This document shows positions 44,327 through 60,150 of a DNA stretch of 64,000 bases, in pieces. The notes below the pieces were generated by a model, which was not told where the DNA came from, ran no database searches, and was given only the letters and a program-made list of their open reading frames with translations. Location: contig NW_025422542.1 of NCBI RefSeq assembly GCF_904849725.1, positions 21,001-85,000 of the forward strand, written 5' to 3'. The first letter of the stretch is position 1. The number at the start of each line of letters is the position of its first letter. The stretch comes from Hordeum vulgare subsp. vulgare. Taxonomy: Eukaryota; Streptophyta; Magnoliopsida; Poales; Poaceae. Both the position numbers and the translations under genes were made by a program.

Positions 44327-44757
44327 CCATATACAACCGCTCGTGATTATACTATAATCATAGTATGAGCAGTTTTTTTGAATTGTCAATATACTCGAAA
44401 AGTATAACTAGATCCAAAGCAAAGAGTTTTTCTAACTTTTCTGCTATGTTTTCATCTAGGATTTTTTTAGTTGATGGTTAGATTAATTCATGGATCATCC
44501 TCTACCTTTTAGGGAAATTCATTTTAAATGTATAGAATAAGAATGGATTACTAAAAGGGATTCTAGATTAGTTCAGTACAGGTAGTTATTTTATTGATCT
44601 AAGATAAGATGAAAAAGAGTCCAATTTTTTTTTTATTTCCATTCCGTGCTTCATTTAGTGTTCAGACCAAAAATGCATTCATCCCGCACTAAGTCATAAA
44701 ATTCTCTAAAGAGAAAGCTTCAAAAACAAAGAAAAAAGCGAATCAATTTAGTAGAAA
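44310..44757. other. trnT-trnE spacer
   Basis: About 450 bases. It includes the partial trnE copy, and is otherwise AT-rich. The promoter of the trnE-Y-D cluster is expected here but was not identified with confidence. Confidence 0.45.
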
Positions 44758-44825
44758 AGTACTCTATCAGATTCGAACCAATGACTTACGTCTTAGCACG
44801 AGATTACTCTACCACTAATTTAAAA
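44758..44825 (-). pseudogene. Degenerate trnT-GGU copy in tandem with the real gene
   Basis: Roughly three quarters of the bases align with trnT-GGU immediately beside it (shared attactctaccact, gacttacg/gacttatg, gattcgaacc/gatttgaacc). The acceptor stem no longer pairs and the anticodon loop reads GTGCTAA, i.e. a GCU position instead of GGU. Most likely a dead tandem duplicate. Confidence 0.75.
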
Positions 44826-44897
44826 AGCCCTTTATCGGATTTGAACCGATGACTTATGCCTTACCATGGCATTACTCTACCACTGAGTTAAAAGGGC
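44826..44897 (-). tRNA. trnT-GGU: tRNA-Thr (GGU)
   Basis: 72 nt: 5' GCCCTTTTAACTCAGTGG, anticodon loop ATGGTAA (GGU), 3' TCCGATAAAGGGCT. Acceptor pairing is perfect. Confidence 0.96.
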
Positions 44898-46018
44898 TTT
44901 TTATTTAATTCAAAAATTTGCCACTTTGATTTCCCATTATGGGTCTACTGCATAATGTACATATTATATATATATAATATATAGAGATATAGAGAGAGAC
45001 ATTATGTATAGATTGTATATGTATTGATATCTTGAGAGCTCAAAATAAAATTAAGAAAAAAAAACATACCCAACTCTTCTTGGTTCATGGTTTTCCGTTT
45101 CCGAAGGCTAGTAAAATAGGCGGATTCTGGAACCCCAAGGATTCAATGGTATATGGAAAATATAAGATTTCCAATCCTAGCGGGAAAAGGCAGGGAACAG
45201 ATACCCAATAGGATAGGATCCTTGGGAGGAACTTTTGGTAATGGCCTTGATCCTCTATGCTATTTTTTATGTGTTCTTAGTTCTATTGAACTTTTTTGAT
45301 TCTTTTAAACAAGAATCTAATAAACTAGCATTGAGTCAGTGGAAAAAAGGAGAGAGAGGAAAGTGTTAAATGGAGAGAGTCGACTAATCATAGACTTTTA
45401 GGATCTTCTTTACATCAGGTAAATCTGTCAGCCCTGTCCGTTTTTTTCTTTAAGTTACGACTCTTTAAGTTACAACTCTTTGCTTCTTACTTCTATCAAG
45501 CCATAGGGAAAGTCTATGATGAATTTGGAAAACTCATCTCACTCTTACTCTATGGCTCGGACTTAATGGGGGAAGAAAACATCTTCTATAATTTCTTTTT
45601 TGTTCAATTCTGGACAAAAAAGAAAAGGAAAAAAGGAATTTATAGGGACAGTGTTACCCCCTATATCCCCTAGTTTATATTGTAGGAATAATAAAACAAT
45701 TTAGCAGTCTGGCACACTTACGTCCTCGCAAAGTAAATAATGATTATTGTAGTCGTAACCGTAGAATAGGATAGGATCCTAATCAAAATAAATACATTTG
45801 GTTCAGGCGCTATTAGCAGGGTAAGAAGAGATTTATTTTACAGACCAGAGGGAGAGGGGCTATCTAAATCCTAAAGTAAAGGCGCGCGATCGAAGTAGAA
45901 GTACCAATGGCTCAGTGTCATGAACCTTCTCCATCTGATTCAATAAGGGGGAATTAGCCTCCTTGTCAAATGGCTATCCTTGACAAAGGGTACCATTTAT
46001 ACCATAATATACAATGTA
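44898..46018. other. trnT-GGU to trnG-UCC spacer, inversion-endpoint region
   Basis: 1121 bases between divergent tRNA genes, at one side of the tRNA cluster rearranged in the grass inversions. Contains an alternating AT stretch at 44960-44990 and a 16-base direct repeat near 45450-45480 (ctttaagttac twice). No ORF or RNA gene was recognised. Confidence 0.5.
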
Positions 46019-46769
46019 GCGGGTATAGTTTAGTGGTAAAAGTGTGATTCGTTCTATTAATAACTGAATTTGAAATGATATACTTAAGGCATCCTTAAGT
46101 TTTTTTTTATATTCCGATGAAAACTTTAGTTCTTATAAAGGATTAAATCCTTTTCCTCTCAATAGCATATTGAGGAAGAATATACATTCTGGCGATTTGT
46201 ACCCAAAAACTAATTTAAATTGCATCCAAAATAAAAATTGGATTATGATATGAGTACAGAGTCGCGAAGCATAATTTTGCATTGGATTTAAGTATTCCAA
46301 TTTTGAAAATATGAGTAAAGGATCTATGGATGAAGATACAAAAAAGTTGATTTCCAATCGTAACTAAATCTTCTTTTGTTAAAGGATAAGGAAGCCAAAT
46401 AGCTAAAAAACGATAGTTTTGGTTTACTAGAACCATCCGCATATTGTTTCAGCTCGGTGGAAACCCAATTCTTTTCCTCAGGATCTCTTGAATGAAATTA
46501 GGGAACGAAGTAAGTAGATTAGATGGATTTAGATAGAATTTCTATCTCCTACTCTATAAGGATCATCTAGAAAGCAGAGAGCTTTGGTTCCATTCAAATA
46601 GAAAAGCTGACATAGATGTTAAGTGGTGAGAATATCCATAAAGGAGCCGAATGAAATCAAAATTTCATGTTCGGTTTTGAATTAGAGACGTTAAAAATAA
46701 TCAACCAACGTCGACTATAACCCCTAGCCTTCCAAGCTAACGATGCGGGTTCGATTCCCGCTACCCGCT
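46019..46769 (+). tRNA. trnG-UCC: tRNA-Gly (UCC) with group II intron
   Basis: Exon 1 is 46019-46041 (GCGGGTATAGTTTAGTGG...), exon 2 is 46722-46769 ending CCGCTACCCGCT. The 680-base intron begins GTGTG and ends AC. The joined anticodon loop CTTCCAA gives UCC; acceptor GCGGGTA pairs with TACCCGC. Minus-strand ORFs inside the intron (46133-46442) have no maturase features and are ignored. Confidence 0.94.
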
Positions 46770-46855
46770 CCATTCTGTATAAAAGGAGTATTCTATTTGT
46801 CTAGACATGTTAAAGGCTTGTATTCAAGCCTTTTTTGTCCACCAGTTTCTGGTAC
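46770..46855. repeat. Dispersed spacer repeat, copy R2
   Basis: Begins ccattctgtataaaaggagt directly after trnG-UCC and runs to trnfM. Related to R1 (23229) and R3 (46940). The middle diverges: a short inverted repeat (aaggcttg / caagcctt) occupies it. Confidence 0.8.
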
Positions 46856-46860
46856 TACAG

Positions 46861-46934
46861 AGCGGAGTAGAGCAGTTTGGTAGCTCACGAGGCTCATAAC
46901 CTTGAGGTCACGGGTTCGATTCCCGTCTCCGCAC
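46861..46934 (+). tRNA. trnfM-CAU: Initiator tRNA-Met (CAU)
   Basis: 74 nt: GCGGAG stem pairs with CTCCGC, leaving the first base (A) unpaired as expected for an initiator; anticodon loop CTCATAA (CAU), ending GATTCCCGTCTCCGCAC. This is the intact copy; a chimeric relative lies at 23322. Confidence 0.95.
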
Positions 46935-46939
46935 TTAGC

Positions 46940-47020
46940 AGTCTCTATAAAAGGAGTATTCTATTTCTCTAGATATGGTAGAGGGGCGTATCCAACCCTT
47001 TTTTATTCATTAGTTCCGGG
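46940..47020. repeat. Dispersed spacer repeat, copy R3
   Basis: tctctataaaaggagtattc followed by tatttctctagatatggtag and a cgtatccaaccc block; closest to R1. It lies just after trnfM. Three copies bracket the tRNAs whose relatives form the chimera near rps14. Confidence 0.8.
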
Positions 47021-47382
47021 CCCTAGAGGGCAAAATTGAGCAATTTGCGAAGCCACTTGCCTTCACAAAAAGAAGGCGCAAGGCTTCTCCCTACCTTGCA
47101 GAAAATAAAAATGAAATGAAAGGGACAGTCTACCTCTCCCTTCCTTTTAAAAACAGTTTGCCCGTTGTTTGTCTCAGTTAATACCCAATTTTGGGGCTCT
47201 GTTGGCTAGTTCTATTTCTGCCTCCGGAGCGCCCTCTTTTTTTGAGGGGGATGCAAAGGAAGGGTAAATATAGTAAGGGATACGGCACTAGACTAATACT
47301 TAATTAATACTTAATTTAATATAAGTAGTTAAACAATTAACTAGACTAAACTTTTTATCATAGTACTTTGATAAATTAAGCG
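47021..47382. other. trnfM to trnG-GCC spacer
   Basis: Less AT-rich than neighbouring spacers, with several GC-containing blocks around 47020-47250. It may hold decayed gene sequence from the rearrangement, but I recognise none. Confidence 0.4.
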
Positions 47383-47453
47383 GGCGAGCGGCGGGAATCG
47401 AACCCGTATCTTCTCCTTGGCAAGGAGATGTTTTACCATTGAACTACGCTCGC
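47383..47453 (-). tRNA. trnG-GCC: tRNA-Gly (GCC)
   Basis: 71 nt: 5' GCGAGCGTAGTTCAATGG, anticodon loop TTGCCAA (GCC), 3' CCCGCCGCTCGCC. Acceptor pairing is perfect; no intron. Confidence 0.96.
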
Positions 47454-47732
47454 TACGGTATATATTTTATAGCGTATATCCGCTTGGGTCGACCGTCTAT
47501 GTCTGGGTCGACCGTTTCATTTCATTTTCTATTCTATTATATTAGATATTAGAGTTTTCCTTTTTTTATTATCTGTCAATGAATATTCTAATGGGAATTT
47601 CATAATACTGAAAGAGAAGAGCTAGCAATTCGGAACGCAAATTGCGTTTTAATACGTCTCACTATTCGAATTTTTTAAATGGCCTTTATTATTTCTTTTT
47701 TATGGGGTTACTAAATATTAACCAAATTTAAT

Positions 47733-48277
<545 letters not shown>

Positions 48278-48365
48278 GGAGAGATGGCTGAGTGGTTGAT
48301 AGCTCCGGTCTTGAAAACCGGTATAGTTCTAGGAACTATCGAGGGTTCGAATCCCTCTCTCTCCT
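48278..48365 (+). tRNA. trnS-UGA: tRNA-Ser (UGA)
   Basis: 88-nt class II tRNA: 5' GGAGAGATGGCTGAGTGG, anticodon loop CTTGAAA (UGA), long variable arm, 3' TCCCTCTCTCTCCT. It converges with psbC. Confidence 0.96.
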
Positions 48366-48442
48366 TTTGCTTATTGAATACGTTTGTTTCTTTCATTTTT
48401 TTTTATTCTGTCCCTTATCTTTCTTTCATAAAAAGGAATGAA

Positions 48443-48471
48443 TGGCTCGGCTAGATAGAATAACCGAGCCA
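48443..48471 (-). terminator. Inverted repeat downstream of psbC
   Basis: tggctcgg and ccgagcca form a perfect 8-bp stem around 13 bases, 40 bases past the psbC stop and between convergent psbC and trnS-UGA. Likely mRNA 3' end hairpin. Confidence 0.65.
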
Positions 48472-48510
48472 GAACAGAAAAAAAGTAGAACAGGTATAAA
48501 TAAGAAAATC

Positions 48511-51922
<3,412 letters not shown>

Positions 51923-52010
51923 GGAGAGATGGCTGAGTGGACTAAAGCGGCGGATTGCTAATCCGTTGTACAATTTTTTTGTACCGAGGGTTCGAATCCC
52001 TCTCTTTCCG
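51923..52010 (+). tRNA. trnS-GCU: tRNA-Ser (GCU)
   Basis: 88-nt class II tRNA: 5' GGAGAGATGGCTGAGTGG, anticodon loop TTGCTAA (GCU), variable arm with GTTGTAC...GTACC, 3' TCCCTCTCTTTCCG. Confidence 0.96.
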
Positions 52011-52124
52011 CTCCCTTGGATCATTTGGGACTTTCAAACTGGAAAGAATTCTGACCCCCGGATTTTCTCATAGATAAATGTACGAAACAAATCCAATTTG
52101 TAAGAAAAAAAAAAAATTGAATTT

Positions 52125-52647
<523 letters not shown>

Positions 52648-52833
52648 TCATCGAAAACTTACAGCAGCTTGCCAAACAAAGGCTAATAGAAAAAAGAATA
52701 GAGGTATAACAGGCATAATATCCACGATTGGATTGAAAATAGCATAAGCTTCGGGCAATTTGGCAAAGAAAAAACTAGTAGGATAAAGAACAGAATTAAA
52801 ACAGATACAGGTTAAACTAAGTATATTAGGCAT
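52648..52833 (-). CDS. psbK: PsbK, photosystem II subunit K
   Basis: Small photosystem II subunit near CP43. The 61-residue precursor starts [20 protein letters not shown]; by family knowledge the N-terminal part is removed to give the mature form starting [14 protein letters not shown], followed by one helix ending AAVSFR. Three upstream codons are in frame but not conserved. Confidence 0.97.
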
Positions 52834-53181
52834 AACAAGCATTTCATTCTTGTAGAGTAAATAATTGGATTTTGATTGAGTTATTTTTTTAAGGGAAAGA
52901 AGGAAAAGGCAGATTCAAAATCTTTTTTTCTTCGGACTTTCCCAAACACAAAATACCTCCTTGTATTCGCACTCTCAAATGAGAGTGGAATAAATTCGAC
53001 TTTCATATAATATCTTAATAGAATTCCATGTAATGATCAATGCATTTTTTTGATTCTATATTATCTGCATGTGTAGAATACTAGCAAGAGAATATCTCTT
53101 CTTTATTTATGTAATTGAAATGGTATTGACGAATAACAAATAAACATAATAGTGTTTATTAGTGTCGCATAAAACCCGAAA
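52834..53181. other. trnQ-psbK spacer
   Basis: 348 bases between divergent psbK and trnQ. A short inverted repeat of ctctca/tgagag is near 52972-52985. No gene. Confidence 0.5.
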
Positions 53182-53253
53182 TGGGGCGTGGCCAAGTGGT
53201 AAGGCAGCGGGTTTTGGTCCCGTTACTCGGAGGTTCGAATCCTTCCGTCCCAG
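53182..53253 (+). tRNA. trnQ-UUG: tRNA-Gln (UUG)
   Basis: 72 nt: 5' TGGGGCGTGGCCAAGTGG, anticodon loop TTTTGGT (UUG), 3' CCTTCCGTCCCAG. The acceptor pairs TGGGGCG with CGTCCCA with one G-T pair. Confidence 0.96.
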
Positions 53254-53446
53254 ATTGTTTCTGATGAAACAAACGGTGAAATCATATAGTACTCCGTATG
53301 AGACAAAAGTTTATTAAAGAGAATAATGATATCTTATGTTTTCTCAGAAAACATAATAAAGTCTTAAGTCCAGTCAAATTGACTACCTTTATTTTCATGA
53401 AAAAAATGGGATCTAGCAGGCACATTCAGGATATGCCTCTACTATG

Positions 53447-53479
53447 ATCACTTAATAATCACTTAATAATCACTTAATC
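53447..53479. repeat. Three tandem copies of an 11-bp unit
   Basis: atcacttaata at 53447-53457 and 53458-53468, then atcacttaatc at 53469-53479. Confidence 0.93.
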
Positions 53480-53516
53480 ATATTTTTTTCTTCCTTTTGG
53501 TCTTCGAGTCGAAGAA

Positions 53517-53602
53517 GTACCAAAAACAATTAACTACCAAAAACTTTCAATCTATTCATTGGAATAGTTTATTTAGTTATTATAGTTAATTGTTTTTGGT
53601 AC
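53517..53602. repeat. Perfect 20-bp inverted repeat with 46-base loop
   Basis: gtaccaaaaacaattaacta at 53517-53536 is the exact reverse complement of 53583-53602. It lies between trnQ and rps16, both on the plus strand. Confidence 0.93.
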
Positions 53603-54025
53603 GGAAAAAATATATTACTAATAGAATTCTAATTCTAGTAATTAAATGAATTAAACTTTTTTGGAGGTTGATAGTTTATTTATTGAGGAAGAGTCAATCC
53701 TTCTCTTCTCACTTCAAGATTGATCATCTCGAGCCATCCGTTGAGGGTGGAAATTTAATAATAAATAAGTTTTAAGCAAACTTGTTTAGTCGTCTTTTTC
53801 TATGTTTCATTCATATGATAGAATTCGAATATGGGTTTAAATAAATTGGATCTTGGCGGAGGCTTCCCGGATAAATACTTACTTTCTTTTATCCATATTG
53901 CTCCATAGATAGCAAGTTTTAATTTTAATTAGTATACAAAAAACAAAACCAATGACTATTCATGATTCCATCCATATTGGATCAATTTTCTATACCACTT
54001 TGCAATGAAAAGAGGAATGTTTGTT

Positions 54026-55073
54026 ATGGTAAAACTTCGTTTAAAACGATGTGGTAGAAAGCAACGTGCGACTTGAAGGACATGATCGATTGTGGATTTT
54101 GCTATCCATCATTTTCCATAGTAATGAAAATGCTCTTGGCTCGACATAGCCTGTTCTATTCGTTCCGAACCAAATTTGCGCAGGGTTTAAGTAACATAGT
54201 ACACGATGGAGCTCGAGAGGACAGAGTTTATTTTTTATCAAGGGAAAGAATCTAGGGTTAGTGAAAACTAATAAATTAGGCCAACTTTGTCAGTCTATCC
54301 TTAATATAGAAATAAATCGAAAGGTTAAAATACGAAGAAAGTCCAATAAAAGTATATCAGAATCAATCCCCCTTATTAGATTTCTATAGAAGAGATAAAT
54401 GCTTTATCGAAGGAAATAAGAAAAAAGGGTATGTTGCTACTCTTTTGAAAGAAAAAAATAGGAATTCCCGAAGTAATGTCTAAACCCAAGGATTTCACAA
54501 ATCAAAGATAAAGGATTCCAGAACAAGTAAACACAATTTTCAATTGTCTCAACAACAGAGTTGGATCAGAATAAGGAATAAAAGTCAATTCGTTCGAAAT
54601 GAGACAAAGAAAAGAGTTTAAAGACGACTCAAAAATTTTTGAAGGATTTTGCCTTCGAAGTTTCTCAGGCAGAATTAGCCAACTTGAGTCATGAGTATAA
54701 ATGAAATTTGTTTTTTCTGTAAGGAAATTAATGGACGTCATAGTCTAATTTCTATTATTATCGACAGAAATTCGAATCATTTTCTCGAGCCGTATGAGGA
54801 GAAAACCTCCTATACGTTTCTAGGGGGGGCGTTGTTTATCTACATCTATCCCAATAAGCTGTCTATCGAATCGTTGCAATTGATGTTCGATCTCGAAGAG
54901 AAGGAAGAGATCTTCGAAAAGTAGGTTTTTATGATCCGATAAAGAATCAAACTTGTTTAAATGTTCCAGCTATTCTCTATTTCCTTGAAAAGGGTGCTCA
55001 ACCGACAAGAACTGTTTATGATATTTTAAGGAAGGCGGAATTCTTTAAAGAAAAAGAAAGAACTTTGAGTTAA
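54026..55073 (+). CDS. rps16: Ribosomal protein S16, one intron
   Basis: 30S subunit protein. Exon 1 is 54026-54065 (40 nt, [13 protein letters not shown]), exon 2 is 54856-55073 (218 nt); joined they give 85 residues ending EKERTLS. The 790-base intron begins GTGCG and ends AT, group II type. Both exons are intact, so the gene looks functional; it is lost in several other angiosperm lineages. Confidence 0.95.
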
Positions 55074-55639
55074 TTGAAGAACTAAATGAATAAAAAAGTA
55101 GGATAGGAGAAGATTATTAGTATTCCTCGTTGTCTAATTATTTAGACACAATTTACCTCTTTCTTAATCCTATTTGGATTTATATCGTGCCAATCCAACA
55201 TAAGCCCCTATTTTATTTACTTTTTCTATCTAATTTGTTTTCTTACCATTGTATTTCCATTGACAAAGGTCTATTGAACAAATAGAATTTGTAGATAGAT
55301 GGGTCTCTTTATCCTCACTCCATATTTAATTTTTCTGCTTACACTTCGCTCAAATGATAAGGGTGTTCCTCTTGCATGTATTCTCATACAATATAATATA
55401 TATTTTTTTTAATAAAAATCGCTAAAAAAAGGAGAATTTGGCCATCGTGATTAGGGTCGCTCTTTTTTTTCACTTTAGTGGAATTTAACCGGACCTGTTC
55501 GTTTTGCCATTTGAGTGTTTTTCATGGTCGATAAAATCTTTCTTTTGATGTCTTGCTAGTTCAATGTTTTGACAGAAGCGCGCGGTGTAATTCCATTGAT
55601 TTTTGGATTTCGATCGTATCTAAGATCCTTTTTTTATCT
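55074..55639. other. rps16-trnK spacer
   Basis: 566 bases, AT-rich, no gene recognised. Confidence 0.5.
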
Positions 55640-58188
55640 GGGTTGCTAACTCAATGGTAGAGTACTCGGCTTTTAAGTGCGACTATGATCTTTTACACAT
55701 TTGGATGAAACAACAAATTCGTCCAGACTCTTGGTAGAGTCTAGAAGACCACGACTGATCCTCAAAGGTAATGAATGGAAAAAATAGCATGTCGTAATAA
55801 AATCAATCTTTTTTGAATGGAATCCAAAATTACGATTTTCTGGGTCTAGTGAATAAATGGATAGAGCCTGGCTCCAATTCTGGTAAAATAAAAAGCAACG
55901 AGCTTAACTTCCTAATTGGAAGGATTCCCCGCTCTAATTAGACGTTAAAAATAGATTAGTGCCGGATGTGGGGAAAGGTTGGGTTTTCCTATGAGTGGAC
56001 CCTTTATTTTTTCTTTTTTTTTAGAAATCCTAATTATTCTTGATTATGGATTGAATAAGGGATGTTATGGATTGAATGTGTAAAAGAAGCAGTATATTGA
56101 TAAAGAGGCTGTATTCCAAAGTCAAAAGAGCGATTGGCCTGCAAAAATAAAAAACTTGTTCTGTTCTTTTTTGTAATTTAGAACAAACATAAACTAATTC
56201 GGTAGAAAAGGAGCGGAAAAAGATCCGTGGATTAGACTCCCTTTCTTTCCAGGGTTTGTATTAAAAATGCAACACCCTGTTCTGACCATATTGCACTATG
56301 TATCATCATTCGATAAACCGAGAAATGCTTCTTCTCTCTGATTCAAGTAGAAATACAAATGGAAAAATTCGAAGGGTATTCAGAAAAACAGAAATCTCGT
56401 CAACAATACTTTGTCTACCCACTTCTCTTTCAGGAGTATATTTATGCATTTGCTCATGATTATGGATTAAACGGTTCTGAACCTGTGGAAATAGTTAGTT
56501 GGAATAACAAGAAATTTAGTTCACTACTTGTGAAACGTTTAATTATTCGAATGTATCAGCAGAATTTTTTGGATAACTCGGTTAATCATCCTAATCAAGA
56601 TCGATTATTGGATTACAAAATTTTTTTTTATTCTGAGTTTTATTCTCAGATTCTATCTGAGGGGTTTGCGATTGTTGTGGAAATCCCATTCTCGCTACGG
56701 GAATTATCTTGTCCGAAAGAAAAAGAAATACCAAAGTTTCAGAATTTACGCTCTATTCATTCAATATTTCCCTTTTTAGAAGACAAATTTTTGCATTTGG
56801 ATTATCTATCACATATAGAAATACCCTATCCTATCCATTTGGAAATCTTGGTTCAACTCCTTCAATACCGTATCCAAGATGTTCCATCTTTGCATTTATT
56901 GCGATTCTTTCTCAACTACTATTCGAATTGGAATAGTTTTATTACTTCAATGAAATCCATTCTTTTTTTTCAAAAAGAAAATAAAAGACTAGTTAAATTC
57001 CTATATAACTCTTATGTATCAGAATATGAATTTTTCTTGTTGTTTCTTCGTAAACAATCTTCTTGCTTACCATTAGCATATTCTGGAACTTTTCTGGAAC
57101 GAATCCACTTTTCTAGGAAGATGGAACATTTTGGGATAATGTACCCTGGTTTTTCTCGGAAAACCTTATGGTTCTTTATGGATCCTCTTATACATTATGT
57201 TCGATATCAAGGAAAGGCAATTCTTGCATCAAAAGGCAGTTTTTTTTTGAAAAAGAAATGGAAATGCTACCTTATCAATTTCTGGCAATATTATTTCTTT
57301 TTTTGGACTCAGCCGCGAAGAATCCATATAAACCAATTAGCAAACTCTTGCTTCGATTTTATGGGATACCTTTCAAGTGTACCAAAAAGTCCTTTGTTGG
57401 TAAGGAATCAAATGCTGGAGAATTCATTTCTCATAGATACTCGAATGAAAAAATTCGATACCATAGTCCCCGCTACTCTCCTCATAGGATACTTATCAAA
57501 AGCTCAATTTTGTACTGGATCGGGGCATCCTATTAGTAAACCCATTTGGACGGATTTATCAGATTGGGATATTCTTGATCGATTTGGTCGGATATGTAGA
57601 AATCTTTTTCATTATCATAGTGGATCTTCGAAAAAACGGACTTTGTATCGACTAAAGTATATACTTCGACTTTCATGCGCTAGAACTTTAGCTCGTAAAC
57701 ATAAAAGCACGGTACGAACTTTTATGCAACGATTGGGTTCGGCATTTTTAGAAGAATTTTTTACGGAAGAAGAGCAAGTTTTTTCTTTGATGTTCACCAA
57801 AACAACTCTTTTTTCTTTCAGTGGATCACACACTGAGCGTATTTGGTATTTGGATATTATAGGTATCAATGACCTGGTCAACCCTCTTAATTAATCATTA
57901 GACAAAACTAATAAACAGGAAAGGGTTGATAAATGATCAAGAAAAAACTTTCATATTTTTCATTCTGAAATGTTCCTTTTATTAATAAAGAGTAGGTGAA
58001 TCAACTTACTAATTAAAAAATTAGTAGAACTTCCTCTTTGGAATAGAATATTGGCTATTTCTACATAGGGAAAGTCGTGTGCAATGAAAAATGCAAGCAC
58101 GATTTGGGGAGGGATTTTTCTCTATTGTAACAAGGAAGAATTATCTACTCCATCCGACTAGTTCCGGGTTCGAGTCCCGGGCAACCCA
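55640..58188 (+). tRNA. trnK-UUU: tRNA-Lys (UUU) with group II intron holding matK
   Basis: Exon 1 is 55640-55676 (GGGTTGCTAACTCAATGG...), exon 2 is 58154-58188 (CCGACTAGTTCCGGG...ACCCA). The 2477-base intron starts GTGCG and ends AT and contains matK, the standard land-plant arrangement. Joined anticodon loop CTTTTAA gives UUU. Confidence 0.95.
56359..57894 (+). CDS. matK: MatK, group II intron maturase
   Basis: Plastid maturase that assists splicing of several group II introns (including trnK, trnV, atpF and rpl2 by family knowledge). 511 residues from [20 protein letters not shown]. The N-terminal part is a decayed reverse-transcriptase region; maturase domain X is the well-conserved C-terminal part ([20 protein letters not shown], then [13 protein letters not shown]). 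Lies wholly within the trnK intron with no frame break. Confidence 0.98.
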   Translation: MEKFEGYSEKQKSRQQYFVYPLLFQEYIYAFAHDYGLNGSEPVEIVSWNNKKFSSLLVKRLIIRMYQQNFLDNSVNHPNQDRLLDYKIFFYSEFYSQILSEGFAIVVEIPFSLRELSCPKEKEIPKFQNLRSIHSIFPFLEDKFLHLDYLSHIEIPYPIHLEILVQLLQYRIQDVPSLHLLRFFLNYYSNWNSFITSMKSILFFQKENKRLVKFLYNSYVSEYEFFLLFLRKQSSCLPLAYSGTFLERIHFSRKMEHFGIMYPGFSRKTLWFFMDPLIHYVRYQGKAILASKGSFFLKKKWKCYLINFWQYYFFFWTQPRRIHINQLANSCFDFMGYLSSVPKSPLLVRNQMLENSFLIDTRMKKFDTIVPATLLIGYLSKAQFCTGSGHPISKPIWTDLSDWDILDRFGRICRNLFHYHSGSSKKRTLYRLKYILRLSCARTLARKHKSTVRTFMQRLGSAFLEEFFTEEEQVFSLMFTKTTLFSFSGSHTERIWYLDIIGINDLVNPLN

Positions 58189-58300
58189 TATAGAAAAGAC
58201 CCATCAAAGTTTTTAACTTTTACTCACTTCATTTACAAATACAAAATTATTGGTTTGGTTAATTTATTTATATGGATAGCCAATCTTTGGGCTGACTTGG

Positions 58301-58330
58301 TTGACATTGGTATATAGTCTATGTTATACT
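58301..58330 (+). promoter_or_regulatory. psbA promoter with internal TATA element
   Basis: TTGACA at 58301-58306 and TATACT at 58325-58330 are 18 bp apart, with TATATA at 58311-58316 between them. This three-part layout is the conserved strong psbA promoter; the leader would be about 80 bases. Confidence 0.9.
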
Positions 58331-58399
58331 GTTAAATAACAAGCCTTCTATTATCTATATTCTAGTTAATACGTGTGCTTGGGAGTCCTTGCAATTTGA

Positions 58400-59479
<1,080 letters not shown>

Positions 59480-59524
59480 GGTTTTTCTGCTAACATATAA
59501 GAATTTTTGAAGAAAGAAAAGACA

Positions 59525-59566
59525 AAAATACCCAATATCTTGTTCTAGCAAGATATTGGGTATTTT
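59525..59566 (+). terminator. psbA 3' hairpin
   Basis: aaaatacccaatatcttg pairs perfectly with caagatattgggtatttt around the 6-base loop ttctag. Located 46 bases past the psbA stop, it is the typical stabilising 3' stem-loop. Confidence 0.92.
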
Positions 59567-59607
59567 GAATCTTTTTTTTCTTCTTAATCTTTCTATTCAG
59601 AATTCAG

Positions 59608-59889
59608 TTAACGACGAGATTTAGTATCCTTTCTTGCATTTTCATAACTCGTAAAATGCCGAGTAGGCACGAATTCTCCCAATTTGCGACCTACCATAGG
59701 ATTTGTTATGTAAATAGGTATATGTTCCTTTCCATTATGAATCGCAATTGTATGGCCAACCATTGTGGGTAGAATGCTAGATGCCCGGGACCACGTTACT
59801 ATTGTTTCTTTCTCCTCCTTCATATTGACCTTTTCTATCTTTGCCAATAAATGATGAGCTACAAAAGGATTCGTTTTTTTTCGTGTCAC
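59608..59889 (-). CDS. rps19: Ribosomal protein S19
   Basis: 30S head protein. 93 residues from [20 protein letters not shown]; the S19 core [28 protein letters not shown] (given here as two parts: [15 protein letters not shown] and [11 protein letters not shown]) is intact. In grasses the inverted repeat expanded to include rps19 and trnH, which explains its position beside psbA. The LSC/IR junction should lie between psbA and this gene. Confidence 0.97.
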   Translation of the reverse strand: MTRKKTNPFVAHHLLAKIEKVNMKEEKETIVTWSRASSILPTMVGHTIAIHNGKEHIPIYITNPMVGRKLGEFVPTRHFTSYENARKDTKSRR

Positions 59890-60020
59890 AGCTGATTACT
59901 CCTTTTTTCCTTTTTAAAGAGTGGCATTCTATGTCCAATATCTCGATCGAAGTACGGAGGTCAGAATAAATAGAATAATGATCAACGGAAAAAAGAAAAA
60001 AATCCTTTAGCTGGATAAGG

Positions 60021-60095
60021 GGCGGATGTAGCCAAGTGGATCAAGGCAGTGGATTGTGAATCCACCATGCGCGGGTTCAATTCCCGTCGTTCGCC
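60021..60095 (+). tRNA. trnH-GUG: tRNA-His (GUG)
   Basis: 75 nt: 5' GGCGGATGTAGCCAAGTGG including the encoded G-1, anticodon loop TTGTGAA (GUG), 3' GTCGTTCGCC. It lies between rps19 and rpl2, the grass inverted-repeat order. Confidence 0.95.
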
Positions 60096-60150
60096 CATCG
60101 CATTATTGCAAATTCCAAAAATGCAATTTTCCATATTCCTAGTTACGTAT

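Larger units (their letters stand above)
53254..54025. other. trnQ-rps16 spacer
   Basis: 772 bases with two notable structures described separately: an 11-bp triplicated unit at 53447-53479 and a perfect 20-bp inverted repeat at 53517-53602. No gene. Confidence 0.6.

Noticed and set aside
46133..46442. Two overlapping minus-strand ORFs in the trnG-UCC intron
   Set aside because: No reverse-transcriptase or domain X features; they overlap in different frames.
57168..57536. 122-codon ORF inside matK
   Set aside because: Shifted-frame shadow of matK, whose own frame is intact.
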